From the NCBI RefSeq assembly GCF_024611995.1, contig NZ_CP102509.1, forward strand, positions 2,294,001 through 2,358,000: a stretch of DNA of 64,000 nucleotides. The letters are read 5' to 3'. The stretch's first letter is position 1; every line of letters starts with the position of its first letter. The position numbers were made by a program, and so were the translations under genes. Under the pieces are notes generated by a model that searched no databases, was not told the DNA's origin, and worked only from the letters and a program-made list of their open reading frames with translations. This document shows positions 12,901 through 39,673 of the stretch, one piece after another. The DNA comes from Streptomyces sp. NBC_00162. GTDB taxonomy: Bacteria; Actinomycetota; Actinomycetes; Streptomycetales; Streptomycetaceae.

Positions 12901-15900
12901 GTCACACCCTGCTGCTCCAGCGCGACCACGGCGTCAGCGAAACGAACAGCCTCCCGCACCTGCCCGACCCAATACTCCGGCGACTGCCACGCCTCCGACA
13001 GCTCACCCGACACCGTGGAGACCACAGGTATGCGCGGCGTGCCGAAACTCAACTCCTCAGCCACAGCACGGAACTCGTCCAGCATCGGATCCATCAGAGA
13101 GGAGTGGAACGCATGCGAGACAGCCAGACGGCTCGTCTTGCGACCGGCCGCCACAAAGCGCTCACCGAGCACGAGGACCGCCGCTTCAACACCCGAAACG
13201 ACCACGGATTCCGGACTGTTGACCGCCGCGATCCCGACCCCGTCGGTGAGCAGCGGCAGCACTTCCTCCTCGGTGGCCTGGAGGGCGAGCATCGCGCCAC
13301 CGGCAGGCAGCGCCTGCATCAGACGGCCACGCGCCACCACCAACCGGGCAGCATCCGCCAGAGACAGCACCCCCACCGCATGCGCGGCAGCCAGCTCACC
13401 AATCGAATGCCCGGCCACTACGTCGGGCTTCACACCCCACGCTTCGACCAGCCGGAACAACGCCACTTCCAACGCGAACAGCGCAGGCTGCGTGATCGCG
13501 GTCGCATTCAGAGCCTCCGCATCCTCACCCCACACCACATCCCGCAACGACCGCCCCAGCAACGGGTCGATCTCCCCACACACCGCATCGAAAGCCGCCG
13601 CGAACACCGGGAAGGCGGCGTACAACTCCCGCCCCATCCCCAACCGCTGCGCACCCTGCCCCGTGAACAGGAAGGCAGTCTGGCCCTTGGCCTCCGCCCC
13701 GCTCACCACGCCCGGGTGGTACTGCCCTGCGGCCAGCGCCGCGAGGCCTTCCGCCCGGTCGTCGGCCGTGATCACCGCACGGTGCTCCATCACACCGCGT
13801 GAGGTGGCGAGGGCGTGCCCGATGTCCTCGGGGGCATACGCGTCCACCACCTCGAGCAGGGCGCCCGCCTGGCCGGCCAGCGCCTTCGCGGACTTCGCCG
13901 ACACCACCCACGGGACGACCGGCAGTCCGCTGCCGACCTTCGCTTCCGCCTCCGCCACGGCCTCCCGAGGCGCCTCCTCCACGATCACGTGCGCGTTGGT
14001 CCCGCTCAGCCCGAACGAGGAGATGCCCGCGCGCCGCGGCCGGCCCTCGGCGCGCCATTCCCGGGCCTCGGTGAGCAGTTCCACCTCACCAGCAGACCAG
14101 TCGATCTGATCCGACCGCTCCTCCGCATGCAGGGTCGGCGGCAACACCCCGTGCCGCATCGCCATCACCATCTTGATGATCCCCGCGACACCCGCCGCCG
14201 CCTGCGTATGCCCGAAGTTGGACTTGACCGAGCCCAGCCACAGCGGCCGGCCCTCTGCCCGCCCCTGCCCGTACGTGGCGATCAGTGCCTGCGCTTCGAT
14301 GGGATCGCCCAGTCGGGTGCCCGTGCCGTGCGCCTCCACCGCGTCGACCTCGGCCGCCGTCAGCCCGGCGTCCGCGAGCGCCTGGCGGATCACCCGCTGC
14401 TGCGCCGGACCGTTCGGGGCGGTCAGACCGTTGGACGCCCCGTCCTGGTTCAGCGCCGAGCCCCGCACGACGGCCAGCACCCGGTGTCCGTTGCGCCGCG
14501 CGTCCGACAGCCGCTCCAGCAGCAGGACGCCCGCGCCCTCACCCCACCCCGTACCGTCCGCACCCGCCCCGAACGACTTGCACCGGCCGTCCATGGACAG
14601 CCCCCGCTGCTCGCTGAAGTACACCAGCATGTCGGGGGTGGACATCACCGTCACCCCACCGGCCAGGGCCAGGGAGCACTCCCCCGACCGCAGGGCCTGC
14701 GCCGCCATGTGCAGGGCCACCAGCGACGACGAGCACGCCGTGTCGACCGTGACGGCCGGTCCTTCCAGGCCCAGCGTGTAGGCGACCCGGCCGGAGACGA
14801 GACTGCCCGCCGTGCCACCGGCGTAGTCGTGGTACATCACACCGGCGTACACACCCGTCCGGCTCCCCTTGAGCACGTCCGGGTCGACTCCGGCCCGCTC
14901 GATGGCCTCCCAGGAGATCTCCAGCAGCAGCCGCTGCTGCGGATCCATGGTCAGCGCCTCGCGCGGGCTGATCCCGAAGAACGCCGGGTCGAATTCGGCC
15001 GCGTCGTAGAGGAAGCCTCCGTCACGCGCGTACGACTTGCCCGGCACCCCCGGCTCCGGGTCGTACACACCCGGGTCCCAGCCCCGGTCGTCGGGCAGGG
15101 GGGCGATGGCGTCCACGCCGTCGGCCACCAGCCGCCACAGGCCGTCCGGCGTGGTCACTCCGCCGGGGTAGCGGCAGGCCATGCCCACGATCACGACCGG
15201 ATCGTCGTCCGTGGCCCGGACGGCGGCTGCCGCCCCCGGCACGGTGGTGGTGTCCGGGGTTCCGTCGAGGAGTTCGCGCACGTAGGCGGCGGCCGCTTCG
15301 GCCGTCGGGTAGTCGAAGATCAGCGTAGCCGGAAGCCGCAGTCCGGTCGCCCCGTCGAGCCGGTTGCGCAGCTCCACGGCGGTCAGCGAGTCGAAGCCCA
15401 ACTCGTCGAAGGCGCGCCGGGGTTCGATGGCGTCACCCGACGCGTGTCCCAGGACTGCGGCGACCGTCGTACGGACCAGGTCGAGCACGGCGGCGGCGCG
15501 GTCGGCTCCGGTCAGTCCGGCGAGCCGGCCGCGCAGTGCCGGGGAGCCGGATCCGGTACGGGTCGCCCGGCGGCCGGGGCCGCGTACGAGGCTGAGCAGC
15601 AGGGCGGGGGCTTCGTCGGCGTGGGCGCGGAGCACCCCGAGGTCCAGGCGCACCGGCACGGTGGCCGCGAGGCCCGAGTGCAGCGCGGCGTCGAAGAGGG
15701 CGAGGCCTCGGTCGGCGGGGAGGGCGGGGGTACCGGACTGCCGCATCCGCTCGAGTTCGGCGGCGCCGAGCCGGGTGCCCATGCCGCCCTCGGTGTCCCA
15801 CAGCCCGAAGGCCATGGAGGTGGCCGCCAGCCCGGTGGCCCGGCGATCGGCGGCGAGGGCGTCGAGAAAGGCGTTGGCGGCCGCGTAGTTGGCCTGTCCG

Positions 15901-18900
15901 GTCGAGCCGAGGGTTCCGGCGATGGAGGAGAACAGGACGAACGCGGTGAGGCCGAGGCCTTCGGTCAGTTCGTGCAGGTGCCAGGCCGCGTCCGCCTTGG
16001 GGGCCAGCACGCCGCTGACCCGCTCGGGGGTCAGCGAGGTGACCACGGCGTCGTCGAGTACGCCCGCGGCGTGGACGATCCCGCGCAGCGGGTGGGCGGG
16101 ATCCACCTCGCCCAGAAGAGCCGCGAGGGCATCGCGGTCGGACACGTCGCAGGCGGCGACGGAGACCTGCGCGCCCGACTCCTCCAGTTCAAGGACCAGT
16201 TCGGCGACCCCGGGCGCCTTCGCGCCCCGCCGGCCGGCCAGCAGCAGATGCCGCACCCCGTGCCCGGTGACCAGATGGCGGGCCACCAGCGCGCCCAGGC
16301 CGCCGGTGCCGCCGGTGATGAGGACCGTCCCGGCCGCGTCCCAGACGGGCTCCGGACCGGTGGCGGCGGACGTGACCCGGACCAGCCGGGGAACGAACAC
16401 CCTGCCCTCGCGTACGGCCAACTCCGGTTCACCCTGGGCCGGTACGCGGCCAAGGTCCGCCGAGCCGTCGGTGTCGAGGAGCACGAACCGGCCCGGGTTC
16501 TCCGCCTGCGCCGCGCGGACCAGACCCCACACCGGGGCCTGGCACACGTCGACCGGATCGCCGTCTCCGACCGCCACCGCACCGCGCGTGACCACCACGA
16601 GGGACGCGCTGGCGAACCGCTGGTCCGCCAGCCACGCCTGCACCACGGCCAGGACCCGGTGGGACAGGGCGTGGACGGCGGCCGGCACCTCCTCCTCGTC
16701 CGGCGCCGCGCACTCGAAGACGACCGTGCCGTCGACCGGGCCCTCGGCGTGGACGTCCTCCCACCGGGCCCACTCCCCCGCCGCCGGGATGCCGGAGCCG
16801 GGGTCGGCCGGCTGCCATGCGACGCGGTAGAGCGGATCCGCGGCCGGGCCTGCGATCCGGGCCTCGTCCACCGCGCGGCCGACGACCCCGCCGACCGCGG
16901 CGACCGGGACACCGTCGGCGTCCGCGATGTCCAGGGCCAGGCTCTGCGGGGTGGGCCGGGAGATCCGTACGCGAGCGGCCGCCGTGCCGGCCGCGAAGAG
17001 CCGTACGTCCTTCCACACGAACGGCAGAACCGTGGCACCGTCGTCACCGGCGCCGTCCACCAGCGCCGCGTGCATGGAGGCGTCCAGCAGCGCCGGGTGC
17101 AGCCCGTACGCGCCGGCCTCCACGTCCTCCGGCAGGGAAACCTCGGCATAGACGGCTCCGTCGAGCCGCCAGGCCGCCGTCAGCCCCTGGAAGACCGGTC
17201 CGTACGCGAGACCCCGCTCGCGCAGGGCCTCGTACGCGCCGTCGAGAGGGACCGGCACGGCGCAAGGCGGCGGCCACGCGGACAGGTTGAAGGCGGGCGC
17301 CTCCGCGCCCTCGGCCAGCAGCCCCTCCGCGTGCAGGGTCCAGTCGGGGTCCGGGTGGCTTTCGTCCCGGGAGTACACGCCGACCGGGCGCCGCCCCGAC
17401 GCGTCGGCAGCGCCGACGACGACCTGTACGGCGACGGCGCCGCCCTCGGGGAGAACGAGGGGCGCGTGGAGGGCGAGCTCTTCCAGTACGTCGCAGCCCG
17501 CGTGGTCGCCCGCGCGGATCGCCAGTTCGACGAAGCCCGCGCCGGGGAAGAGGATCGTGTCCCGCACCACATGGTCGGCGAGCCAAGGCTGCGCGCCGAC
17601 GGCCAGCCGCCCGGTGAGGACGGCGCCGCCGGAGTCGGCCAGGGTCACCACCGCGCCGAGGAGCGGGTGTGCGTGACCTGCCGTCGCCCGCACCGCGTCG
17701 ATCCAGAAGCGGGTGCGCTGGAAGGGGTAGGTGGGGAGGTCGACCCTGCGAGTGCCGGTCTCGGCGTAGAGGGCCTGCCAGTCGACGCGTACGCCGTCCA
17801 CGTGCAGTTGGGCGAGAGCGGTGACCAGGGTCTCGGGCTCGGGCCGGTTCTTACGGAGACCCGCGACGAGTACCCCGTCCACGCTCTGCGCGGCCAGCCC
17901 GGTCAGGATGCCGTCGGGGCCGATCTCCAGGAACCGGGTCACACCCTGCTGCTCCATGACGCGCACCGCGTCGGCGAAACGGACGGCCTCCCGCACCTGC
18001 CCGACCCAGTACTCCGGCACCTGCCACCCGGTGGAGGTCTCGCCCGTGACGGTCGACACCACGGGGATACGCGGCTCGCTGTACGTCAACTCACTGGCTA
18101 GGGAGTGGAATTCCTCCAGCATCGGCTCCATCAGCGCCGAGTGGAACGCATGCGAGACGGCCAGACGGCTGGTCTTGCGACCGGCTGCGGCGAAGTGCCC
18201 ACCCACCGCCAGAACGGCCGCCTCGAGACCTGAAACCACCACGGATTCGGGCCCGTTGACCGCCGCGATCCCGACCCGGTCGGAGAGCAGCGGCAGCACT
18301 TCCTCCTCCGTCGCCTGGACCGCGAGCATCGCGCCACCGGCCGGGAGTTCCTGCATCAGACGGCCGCGCGCGACGACCAGCCGGGCCGCGTCCGCGAGGG
18401 ACAGCACCCCCACGGCATGGGCGGCGGCCAGCTCACCGATCGAATGCCCGGCCACCACATCAGGCCGTACGCCCCACGCCTCAACCAGCCGGAACAGCGC
18501 CACTTCCAACGCGAACAGGGCAGGCTGGGTCAGGGCGGTCGCGTTCAGCGCCTCCGCATCCTCACCCCACACCACATCCCGCAACGACCGCCCCAGCAAC
18601 GGGTCGATCTCCCCACACACCGCATCGAAGGCCGCCGCGAACACCGGGAAGGCGGCGTACAACTCCCGCCCCATCCCCAACCGCTGCGCACCCTGACCCG
18701 TGAACAGGAACGCCGTCCGCCCACCGGACCGCGCCTGGCCGGCGATCACCCCGGGGTGGTCCTCGCCCGCCGCGAGGGCGGCCAGTCCGCTTTCCCGGTC
18801 ACCCAGCACCACGGCCCGGTGTTCGAACAGGGACCTGGAGCTCGCCAGGGAGTGGCCGACGTCCGCGGGCCGGGGCTCTTGCTCGTAGACGCGCGTGAGC

Positions 18901-20348
18901 AGCGCCGCCGCCTGGTCCGCCAGGGCCTGCGCGGACTTCGCGGAGAGCGGCCACGGCACCACCGGGGGCAGCGAGCCCACCGGCTCCTCGCCATCGGCCG
19001 TCTCCTCGGCGGGTGCCTGCTCGACGATCACGTGCGCGTTGGTCCCGCTCAGCCCAAAGGAGGAGATTCCCGCCCGCCGCGGCCGGCCCTCGGTCTGCCA
19101 CTGCCGCGCCTCGGTCAGCAGTTCCACGTTCCCCGCCGACCAGTCCACCTGGTCCGAGGGCGCGTCCACGTGCAGGGTCGGCGGCAGCACTCCGTGCCGC
19201 ATCGCCATGACCATCTTGATGATGCCCGCGACACCCGCCGCGGCCTGCGTGTGCCCGAAGTTGGACTTGACGGAGCCCAGCCACAGCGGCCTTCCGTCGG
19301 GCCGCTTCCTGCCGTACGTGGCCAGCAGTGCCTGCGCTTCGATCGGGTCTCCGAGCCGGGTGCCCGTGCCGTGCGCCTCCACCGCGTCGACCTCGGCCGC
19401 CGTCAGCCCGGCGTCCGCCAGGGCCTGGCGGATCACCCGCTGCTGCGCCGGACCGTTGGGGACCGTCATGGCGCTCGACGCGCCGTCCTGGTTGACGGCG
19501 GACCCGCTGACCAGCGCGAGCACCGGATGGCCGTTGCGCCGCGCGTCCGAGAGCCGTTCCAGCAGCAGGACGCCCGCGCCCTCACCCCAGCCCGTACCGT
19601 CCGCGGCCGCCGCGAACGGCTTGCAGCGGCCGTCCGGTGCGAGCCCGCGCTGCTCGCTGAAGTACACCAGCATGTCGGGGGTGGACATCACCGTCACCCC
19701 ACCGGCCAGGGCCAGGGAGCACTCCCCCGTCCTGAGCGCCTGGGCCGCCATGTGCAGGGCGACCAGCGACGAGGAGCACGCCGTGTCCACGGTCACGGCC
19801 GGGCCTTCGAGGCCGAGCGTGTAAGAGGTGCGCCCGGAGACGAAGCTGCCCGCGCTTCCGTCGGCGTAGTCGTGGTACATCACACCGGCGTAGACGCCCG
19901 TCCGGCTGCCCTTCAGCGTGGTCGGGTCCACCCCGGCCCGCTCGATGGCCTCCCAGGAGATCTCCAGCAGCAGCCGCTGCTGCGGATCCATGGTCAGCGC
20001 CTCGCGCGGGCTGATCCCGAAGAACGCCGGGTCGAATTCGGCGGCGTCGTAGAGGAAGGCGCCGTCGCGCGCGTACGACTTGCCCGGCATGCCGGGCTCC
20101 GGGTCGTACACGCCCGGGTCCCAGCCCCGGTCGGCCGGGAAGCCGGACACCGCGTCGGTGCCGTCGGCGACCAGCCGCCACAGGTCCTCCGGTGTGCCGG
20201 CCCCGCCGGGGTAGCGGCACGCCATGGCCACGATCGCGATCGGGTCGTTGCCCGCGGCGGTGAGCCGGGCGTTCTCTTCGCGCAGCCGCTCGTTGTCCGT
20301 GAGTGACTTGCGCAGGGCCGCTACGACCTGTTCCACCGATGTGCTCAC
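9960..20348 (-). CDS. Type I modular PKS, extension modules 4 and 5: (KS-AT-DH-KR-ACP)x2
   Basis: A 3462-aa bimodular PKS. Module 4: coiled-coil docking helix (1-30), KS (33-439, C191), AT (547-, S636, HAFH), DH (893-), KR (1340-, LDD present, B-type), ACP S1654. Module 5: KS (1714-, C1872), AT (2226-, S2315, HAFH), DH (2578-, H2613 in HxxxGxxxxP), KR (3015-, ADN in place of LDD), ACP S3330, then an acidic docking tail ending [12 protein letters not shown]. Both ATs carry malonyl-type motifs. DH4 keeps its catalytic histidine (H926) and the DxxxH motif, but the conserved glycine four residues later is aspartate D930. I chose GTG at 20348 because AGGA precedes it and it begins exactly at the docking helix. 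An upstream in-frame ATG would overlap the previous gene and add 25 unrelated residues. Confidence 0.95.
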   Translation of the reverse strand: MSTSVEQVVAALRKSLTDNERLREENARLTAAGNDPIAIVAMACRYPGGAGTPEDLWRLVADGTDAVSGFPADRGWDPGVYDPEPGMPGKSYARDGAFLYDAAEFDPAFFGISPREALTMDPQQRLLLEISWEAIERAGVDPTTLKGSRTGVYAGVMYHDYADGSAGSFVSGRTSYTLGLEGPAVTVDTACSSSLVALHMAAQALRTGECSLALAGGVTVMSTPDMLVYFSEQRGLAPDGRCKPFAAAADGTGWGEGAGVLLLERLSDARRNGHPVLALVSGSAVNQDGASSAMTVPNGPAQQRVIRQALADAGLTAAEVDAVEAHGTGTRLGDPIEAQALLATYGRKRPDGRPLWLGSVKSNFGHTQAAAGVAGIIKMVMAMRHGVLPPTLHVDAPSDQVDWSAGNVELLTEARQWQTEGRPRRAGISSFGLSGTNAHVIVEQAPAEETADGEEPVGSLPPVVPWPLSAKSAQALADQAAALLTRVYEQEPRPADVGHSLASSRSLFEHRAVVLGDRESGLAALAAGEDHPGVIAGQARSGGRTAFLFTGQGAQRLGMGRELYAAFPVFAAAFDAVCGEIDPLLGRSLRDVVWGEDAEALNATALTQPALFALEVALFRLVEAWGVRPDVVAGHSIGELAAAHAVGVLSLADAARLVVARGRLMQELPAGGAMLAVQATEEEVLPLLSDRVGIAAVNGPESVVVSGLEAAVLAVGGHFAAAGRKTSRLAVSHAFHSALMEPMLEEFHSLASELTYSEPRIPVVSTVTGETSTGWQVPEYWVGQVREAVRFADAVRVMEQQGVTRFLEIGPDGILTGLAAQSVDGVLVAGLRKNRPEPETLVTALAQLHVDGVRVDWQALYAETGTRRVDLPTYPFQRTRFWIDAVRATAGHAHPLLGAVVTLADSGGAVLTGRLAVGAQPWLADHVVRDTILFPGAGFVELAIRAGDHAGCDVLEELALHAPLVLPEGGAVAVQVVVGAADASGRRPVGVYSRDESHPDPDWTLHAEGLLAEGAEAPAFNLSAWPPPCAVPVPLDGAYEALRERGLAYGPVFQGLTAAWRLDGAVYAEVSLPEDVEAGAYGLHPALLDASMHAALVDGAGDDGATVLPFVWKDVRLFAAGTAAARVRISRPTPQSLALDIADADGVPVAAVGGVVGRAVDEARIAGPAADPLYRVAWQPADPGSGIPAAGEWARWEDVHAEGPVDGTVVFECAAPDEEEVPAAVHALSHRVLAVVQAWLADQRFASASLVVVTRGAVAVGDGDPVDVCQAPVWGLVRAAQAENPGRFVLLDTDGSADLGRVPAQGEPELAVREGRVFVPRLVRVTSAATGPEPVWDAAGTVLITGGTGGLGALVARHLVTGHGVRHLLLAGRRGAKAPGVAELVLELEESGAQVSVAACDVSDRDALAALLGEVDPAHPLRGIVHAAGVLDDAVVTSLTPERVSGVLAPKADAAWHLHELTEGLGLTAFVLFSSIAGTLGSTGQANYAAANAFLDALAADRRATGLAATSMAFGLWDTEGGMGTRLGAAELERMRQSGTPALPADRGLALFDAALHSGLAATVPVRLDLGVLRAHADEAPALLLSLVRGPGRRATRTGSGSPALRGRLAGLTGADRAAAVLDLVRTTVAAVLGHASGDAIEPRRAFDELGFDSLTAVELRNRLDGATGLRLPATLIFDYPTAEAAAAYVRELLDGTPDTTTVPGAAAAVRATDDDPVVIVGMACRYPGGVTTPDGLWRLVADGVDAIAPLPDDRGWDPGVYDPEPGVPGKSYARDGGFLYDAAEFDPAFFGISPREALTMDPQQRLLLEISWEAIERAGVDPDVLKGSRTGVYAGVMYHDYAGGTAGSLVSGRVAYTLGLEGPAVTVDTACSSSLVALHMAAQALRSGECSLALAGGVTVMSTPDMLVYFSEQRGLSMDGRCKSFGAGADGTGWGEGAGVLLLERLSDARRNGHRVLAVVRGSALNQDGASNGLTAPNGPAQQRVIRQALADAGLTAAEVDAVEAHGTGTRLGDPIEAQALIATYGQGRAEGRPLWLGSVKSNFGHTQAAAGVAGIIKMVMAMRHGVLPPTLHAEERSDQIDWSAGEVELLTEAREWRAEGRPRRAGISSFGLSGTNAHVIVEEAPREAVAEAEAKVGSGLPVVPWVVSAKSAKALAGQAGALLEVVDAYAPEDIGHALATSRGVMEHRAVITADDRAEGLAALAAGQYHPGVVSGAEAKGQTAFLFTGQGAQRLGMGRELYAAFPVFAAAFDAVCGEIDPLLGRSLRDVVWGEDAEALNATAITQPALFALEVALFRLVEAWGVKPDVVAGHSIGELAAAHAVGVLSLADAARLVVARGRLMQALPAGGAMLALQATEEEVLPLLTDGVGIAAVNSPESVVVSGVEAAVLVLGERFVAAGRKTSRLAVSHAFHSSLMDPMLDEFRAVAEELSFGTPRIPVVSTVSGELSEAWQSPEYWVGQVREAVRFADAVVALEQQGVTRFLEIGPDGVLTGLAAQRVDGMAVAGLRKNRPEAETLVTALAQLHVDGVHVDWQAFYAGTGARRVDLPTYAFQRTRYWMTAPAAGGGTADTGQVGIDHPVLRAAVELPDDGGTVLTGRLSASTHAWITDHEVLGSVLLPGTGFVELAVRAGTHVGCGLLEELTLQAPLILPERGGIAVQVVVGPADESGHRTVAVHSRADDAPDLPWTRHAEGVLAPASVDPAEALTSWPPAGAEAVPVSDAYPDLAAAGYHYGPVFQGLAAAWRLGDALYAEVSLPEQASEDATRFGLHPALLDAAMHVGLLGIPGREGGGQTLLPFAWNGVALHSAGAKALRVRITPVAQQDGLSLTVADEHGHPVLSVESLLSRPVSAEQLGAGTGNALLHVEWQPAPKPDTAEVSDAVVFDCGEVPQTADVLADVRTYAQQVLEAVQRWLADDLSDGRVLAVVTRGAVAVAAGDVVDVRQAPVWGLVRAAQAENPGRFVLVDSDGSVELGLLLGLGEPELAVRGGVVLVPRLARLAVDADPHESAWGGSGPVLITGGTGGLGALVARHLVAEHGVRHLVLAGRRGSDTPGVGELVVDLTGLGAQVSVVACDVADREALAALLDGLEHPLSGVVHVAGVADNGVVGALTSERMDAVLRPKADAAWHLHELTADLDLSAFVMFSSAGGLVLAAGQGNYAAANVFLDALAAHRHAEGLPATSMAFGLWDVNTGMAAHLTDADLERMRRAGTPALSEAEALALFDASLASGSALTVPLQVDTGALRTRTDELPALLRGLVPVARKRNAVSTPGVASLPARIAGLDDEEERIRIILDVVRGHAAAVLGHASGEAIEPDRAFGELGFDSLGSVELRNRLSAASGLRLPATLIFDYPSAAEVAAYLARRLAPAVPAAPVPGVEAELGRLESLLLADAPPTGPARAQLADRLRELAGRLEGPPMHAQGYATPEIPDRGEDLNEVTADELFDILDNELGTPATP
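14342..14546. repeat. 205-bp perfect direct repeat, copy in KS of module 5
   Basis: This segment of the module 5 KS is identical, base for base by eye, to 30111-30315 in the KS of module 2, about 15.8 kb away. Silent third positions also match, which points to recent gene conversion or duplication rather than selection on protein alone. Confidence 0.85.
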
Positions 20349-20373
20349 GTCATCCTCATCATCCAGGTCGGGG

Positions 20374-36711
<16,338 letters not shown>

Positions 36712-37038
36712 CTGCACGCTCCCAGCTCGGTATCGATTGCCCCGGGTCAGTTCCGGCCACGAGGTGATCGCACGCTAGGTCGGCCCCGAAGGGGCGCGAC
36801 ACCCCTATCCCCCCGGGTGTTGACCCTGCCCGGAACCCGCCCGTTCCCGGCTCCGGACGCCGCGCGTCCGCGCCGCCCGGCGCGATGTGCCTGCTGGGCG
36901 GGGGTGCGGGCGGGCCCCGGAGCGTTCAGGGGGGTGGTCGGTGTTCTCCGCGCGCGCCCCGGACGCCTTCAATGGCACGCACTGCTGCCCCGGGGCGCCG
37001 CCGTCCGGCGCCCCGGTGGCCGAAGAGACGGGTGGAGC
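36712..37038. promoter_or_regulatory. Divergent promoter and leader region between the PKS and the carboxylase genes
   Basis: These 327 bases lie between the starts of two divergent transcription units, so they should contain a promoter for each, probably the main switch of the cluster. I cannot assign reliable -10 and -35 boxes by eye. The only clear structure is the GC-rich hairpin at 36990-37016, listed separately. No coding potential is convincing here. Confidence 0.5.
36990..37016 (+). other. GC-rich hairpin in the leader of the carboxyltransferase gene
   Basis: An 11-bp perfect stem (36990-37000 with 37006-37016) closes a 5-nt loop and ends 22 nt before the ATG of the carboxyltransferase gene. 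There is no T-run, so it is not a standard terminator. It might affect translation or mRNA stability. Confidence 0.45.
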
Positions 37039-38598
37039 ATGACAGTTGCCGATGTCAGTGTCCGAGTGGCCGAACTGGGAGCGATCAAGGAGTCCGTCGA
37101 GCTGGGCCCGTCCGCGAGCGCCTCCGAGGCGCAGCACGCCCGCGGCAAGCTGACCGTGCGCGAGCGGCTGGACCTGCTGTTCGATCCGGGCACCTTCCGG
37201 GAGATAGAGCAGCTGCGCCGGCACCGGGCGACGGGATTCGGCCTGGAGGACCGCAGGCCGCACACCGACGGGGTGGTGACCGGCTGGGGCAAGGTCGACG
37301 GCCGCCGGGTGTTCGTGTACGCGCACGACTTCCGGATCTTCGGCGGCTCGCTCGGCGAGGCGCACGCGCAGAAGATCCACAAGGTGATGGACCTCGCGGT
37401 GGCGGCGGGCGCCCCGCTGGTATCGCTGAGCGACGGCGCGGGGGCCCGTATCCAGGAGGGCGTCACCGCGCTCGCCGGGTACGGCGGCATCTTCCGCCGC
37501 AACGTGGCCGCGTCCGGGGTGATCCCGCAGATCAGCGTGATGCTCGGACCGTGCGCGGGCGGGGCCACGTACTCCCCCGCCCTGACGGACTACGTGTTCA
37601 TGGTGCGCGACATCGCGCAGATGTACATCACCGGCCCCGACGTGGTGCAGGCGGTGACCGGCGAGAAGATCAGCCACAACGATCTGGGCGGCGCGCAGGT
37701 CCACTCCTCGGTCTCCGGCGCGAGCGCGTTCCTGTACGACACCGAGGAGGAGTGCCTGGAGGAGGTGCGCCACCTGCTGTCGCTGCTGCCGTCCAACAAC
37801 CGCGAGCTGCCGCCCGCCGTGGCCGCCACGGACCCGGCCGACCGGTCGTGCGAGGCGCTGTCGCAGCTGGTGCCGGCCGACCCGAACCGCTCGTACGACA
37901 TGCGTGCCGTGATCGAGGAGATCGTCGACGACGGCGATCTGTTCGAGGTGCACGCCAACTGGGCGACCAACATCATCTGCGGTCTGGCCCGGCTGGACGG
38001 GCACGTGGTGGGCATCGTCGCCAACCAGCCCGCCTCGCTCGCCGGGGTGCTGGACATCAACGCCTCGGAGAAGGCGGCGCGTTTCGTCCAGACCTGCGAC
38101 GCGTTCAGCGTGCCGCTGGTGACCCTGGTGGACGTGCCGGGCTTCCTGCCGGGCAGCGACCAGGAGCACAGCGGTGTCATCCGGCACGGCGCGAAGCTGC
38201 TCTACGCGTACTGCGCGGCGACCGTGCCCCGGGTGCAGATGATCCTGCGCAAGGCGTACGGCGGCGCGTACATCGTCATGGACTCCCGCTCCATCGGCGC
38301 GGACCTGTCGTTCGCGTGGCCCACCAACGAGATCGCGGTGATGGGCGCCGAGGGCGCCGCCAACGTGGTCTTCCGCCGGGAGATCGCCGCCGCGGACGAC
38401 CCGGAGGCGGCCCGCGCCCAGCGCGTCAAGCAGTACCGCCAGGAGCTCATGCACCCGTACTACGCCGCCGAGCGGGGCCTCGTCGACGACGTCATCGACC
38501 CGGCCACGACCCGGCAGGTGCTGGTGGACGCCCTGGAGGCACTGCGGGCCAAGCACGTGCCGCTGCCCGAACGCAAGCACGGCAACCCGCCGTTCTAG
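37039..38598 (+). CDS. accB: Acyl-CoA carboxylase beta (carboxyltransferase) subunit, AccB-like
   Basis: A 519-aa biotin-dependent carboxyltransferase. It transfers carboxyl from carboxybiotin on a separate alpha subunit to an acyl-CoA and would make extender units such as malonyl-CoA. The crotonase-like halves are clear: DGAGARIQEGV and GPCAGGATYSP in the first, DVPGFLPGSDQEHSG and YGGAYIVMDS in the second. The residue that governs acyl-chain preference in the Streptomyces coelicolor enzymes (Asp422 in propionyl-specific PccB, Ile420 in AccB) is isoleucine here (I412), so acetyl-CoA or a broad range is more likely than propionyl-CoA alone. This agrees with the malonyl-type ATs of the neighbouring PKS. 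The usual C-terminal RKHGNPPF ending is present. The start follows GGTGGAGC. It begins a plus-strand operon with the epsilon subunit and thioesterase. Confidence 0.92.
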   Translation: MTVADVSVRVAELGAIKESVELGPSASASEAQHARGKLTVRERLDLLFDPGTFREIEQLRRHRATGFGLEDRRPHTDGVVTGWGKVDGRRVFVYAHDFRIFGGSLGEAHAQKIHKVMDLAVAAGAPLVSLSDGAGARIQEGVTALAGYGGIFRRNVAASGVIPQISVMLGPCAGGATYSPALTDYVFMVRDIAQMYITGPDVVQAVTGEKISHNDLGGAQVHSSVSGASAFLYDTEEECLEEVRHLLSLLPSNNRELPPAVAATDPADRSCEALSQLVPADPNRSYDMRAVIEEIVDDGDLFEVHANWATNIICGLARLDGHVVGIVANQPASLAGVLDINASEKAARFVQTCDAFSVPLVTLVDVPGFLPGSDQEHSGVIRHGAKLLYAYCAATVPRVQMILRKAYGGAYIVMDSRSIGADLSFAWPTNEIAVMGAEGAANVVFRREIAAADDPEAARAQRVKQYRQELMHPYYAAERGLVDDVIDPATTRQVLVDALEALRAKHVPLPERKHGNPPF

Positions 38599-38621
38599 CC
38601 CTACCGCAGAGGAGCACCCCG

Positions 38622-38819
38622 ATGAGCGAGCGGGCCGAACCCCACCTGAGGATCGTGCGCGGCGCCCCGGACAGCACCGAACTCGCCGCCGTCCTCCTCG
38701 TGTTGCTCTCCACCACCCGGGGCCGGGGCGACGCCGGGGAGCAGGCCGCGCCCCGGCCCGGGGCCACCTGGGGTCCCGCGCGCGGCTGGCGCCCGCCGGG
38801 CACCTGGACCGCCGTGTGA
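38622..38819 (+). CDS. accE: Acyl-CoA carboxylase epsilon subunit
   Basis: A 65-aa protein of the small actinobacterial AccE/PccE type, which binds the beta subunit and increases carboxylase activity. The diagnostic pieces are the N-terminal LRIVRGAPDSTELAAVLLVL and the tryptophan-rich end GWRPPGTW, joined by a variable Gly/Ala/Pro linker. It starts 23 nt after the carboxyltransferase gene, behind GAGGAG, exactly where these subunits are normally found. No alpha (biotin carboxylase) gene is present in the window, so the complex must use one encoded elsewhere. Confidence 0.88.
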   Translation: MSERAEPHLRIVRGAPDSTELAAVLLVLLSTTRGRGDAGEQAAPRPGATWGPARGWRPPGTWTAV

Positions 38820-38847
38820 ACCCACTACGTAAGGACACCGACCACCC

Positions 38848-39606
38848 ATGAACGGTACGACCACCACCGTGCGGGCGCCCAGCGCCTGGCTGCGCCGCTT
38901 CCACCCCGCCGAGGAGGCCCCCGTACGGCTGTTCTGCTTCCCGCACGCGGGCGGCTCGGCCAGCTACTACTTCCCCGTGTCCCGGGCCCTGTCCCCGCAG
39001 GCCGACGTGGTGGCCGTGCAGTACCCGGGCCGCCAGGACCGCCGCCACGAGGCGGTCGTGGACGACGTACGGACGCTCGCGGACCGGGTGTTCGCGGAGC
39101 TGCGGCCGTGGTGCGACCGACCCGTCGCGCTGTTCGGCCACAGCCTGGGCGCGACCCTGGCCTTCGAGGTGGCGCTGCGGCTGGAGGCGGCCGGCGTGAC
39201 GCCGGCGGCCCTGTTCGCCTCGGGGCGCCGGGCCCCCTCCCTGCACCGCGAGGACGAGCGGGTCCATCTCGCCCCGGACGAGCGGCTGCTGGCCACGATC
39301 AAGCGGATGAGCGGCACGGACCCGGCGGTCCTGGCCGACGACGAGCTGCTGCGGGCCGTGCTGCCGGCGATCCGCGGCGACTACAAGGCCGCGGAGACCT
39401 ACCGCTACCTCCCCGGCCCCGCGCTGGCCTGCCCGGTCGTGGTGCTCAACGGGGAGAGCGACCCCGAGGTGACCGAGCAGGAGGCCCTTGGCTGGGCCGC
39501 TCACACCAAAGGCCCTTGCTCCTTCCGCTCGTTCACCGGCGGTCACTTCTATCTCAACCAGCACGCCTCCGAGGTGATCGAGCTGGTGCGGCAGCAGCTC
39601 GCCTGA
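38848..39606 (+). CDS. Type II thioesterase (alpha/beta hydrolase)
   Basis: A 252-aa stand-alone thioesterase of the kind that clears stalled or wrongly primed acyl groups from PKS carrier proteins. The nucleophile is S99 in FGHSLGA, the probable acid is D205 in ESDP, and the histidine is H233 in GGHFYL. The N-terminal LFCFPHAGGSASYY is the family's oxyanion-hole region. It follows the epsilon subunit by 28 nt and has AAGGA upstream of its ATG. Its place next to the loading end of the PKS argues for an editing role. A PKS loaded in trans through a free ACP would plausibly need editing, but that link is inference. Confidence 0.92.
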   Translation: MNGTTTTVRAPSAWLRRFHPAEEAPVRLFCFPHAGGSASYYFPVSRALSPQADVVAVQYPGRQDRRHEAVVDDVRTLADRVFAELRPWCDRPVALFGHSLGATLAFEVALRLEAAGVTPAALFASGRRAPSLHREDERVHLAPDERLLATIKRMSGTDPAVLADDELLRAVLPAIRGDYKAAETYRYLPGPALACPVVVLNGESDPEVTEQEALGWAAHTKGPCSFRSFTGGHFYLNQHASEVIELVRQQLA

Positions 39607-39612
39607 GGCACA

Positions 39613-39672
39613 CGGCTCCACACCGAAGGGTCCGGCCGCAGTACTGCGGCCGGACCCTTCGGTGTGGAGCCG
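39613..39672. terminator. Perfect 60-bp palindrome between convergent genes, probable bidirectional terminator
   Basis: The two 30-base arms (39613-39642 and 39643-39672) are exact reverse complements with no spacer. It fills the gap between the stop of the thioesterase gene and the stop of pqqB. It lacks a T-run but is placed to stop transcription from both sides. The length and perfection are unusual for a Streptomyces terminator. Confidence 0.85.
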
Positions 39673-39673
39673 C

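Noticed and set aside
36805..39621. A 938-codon minus-strand open frame over the carboxylase and thioesterase genes
   Set aside because: The plus strand encodes three clear families here; this frame is an antisense shadow.
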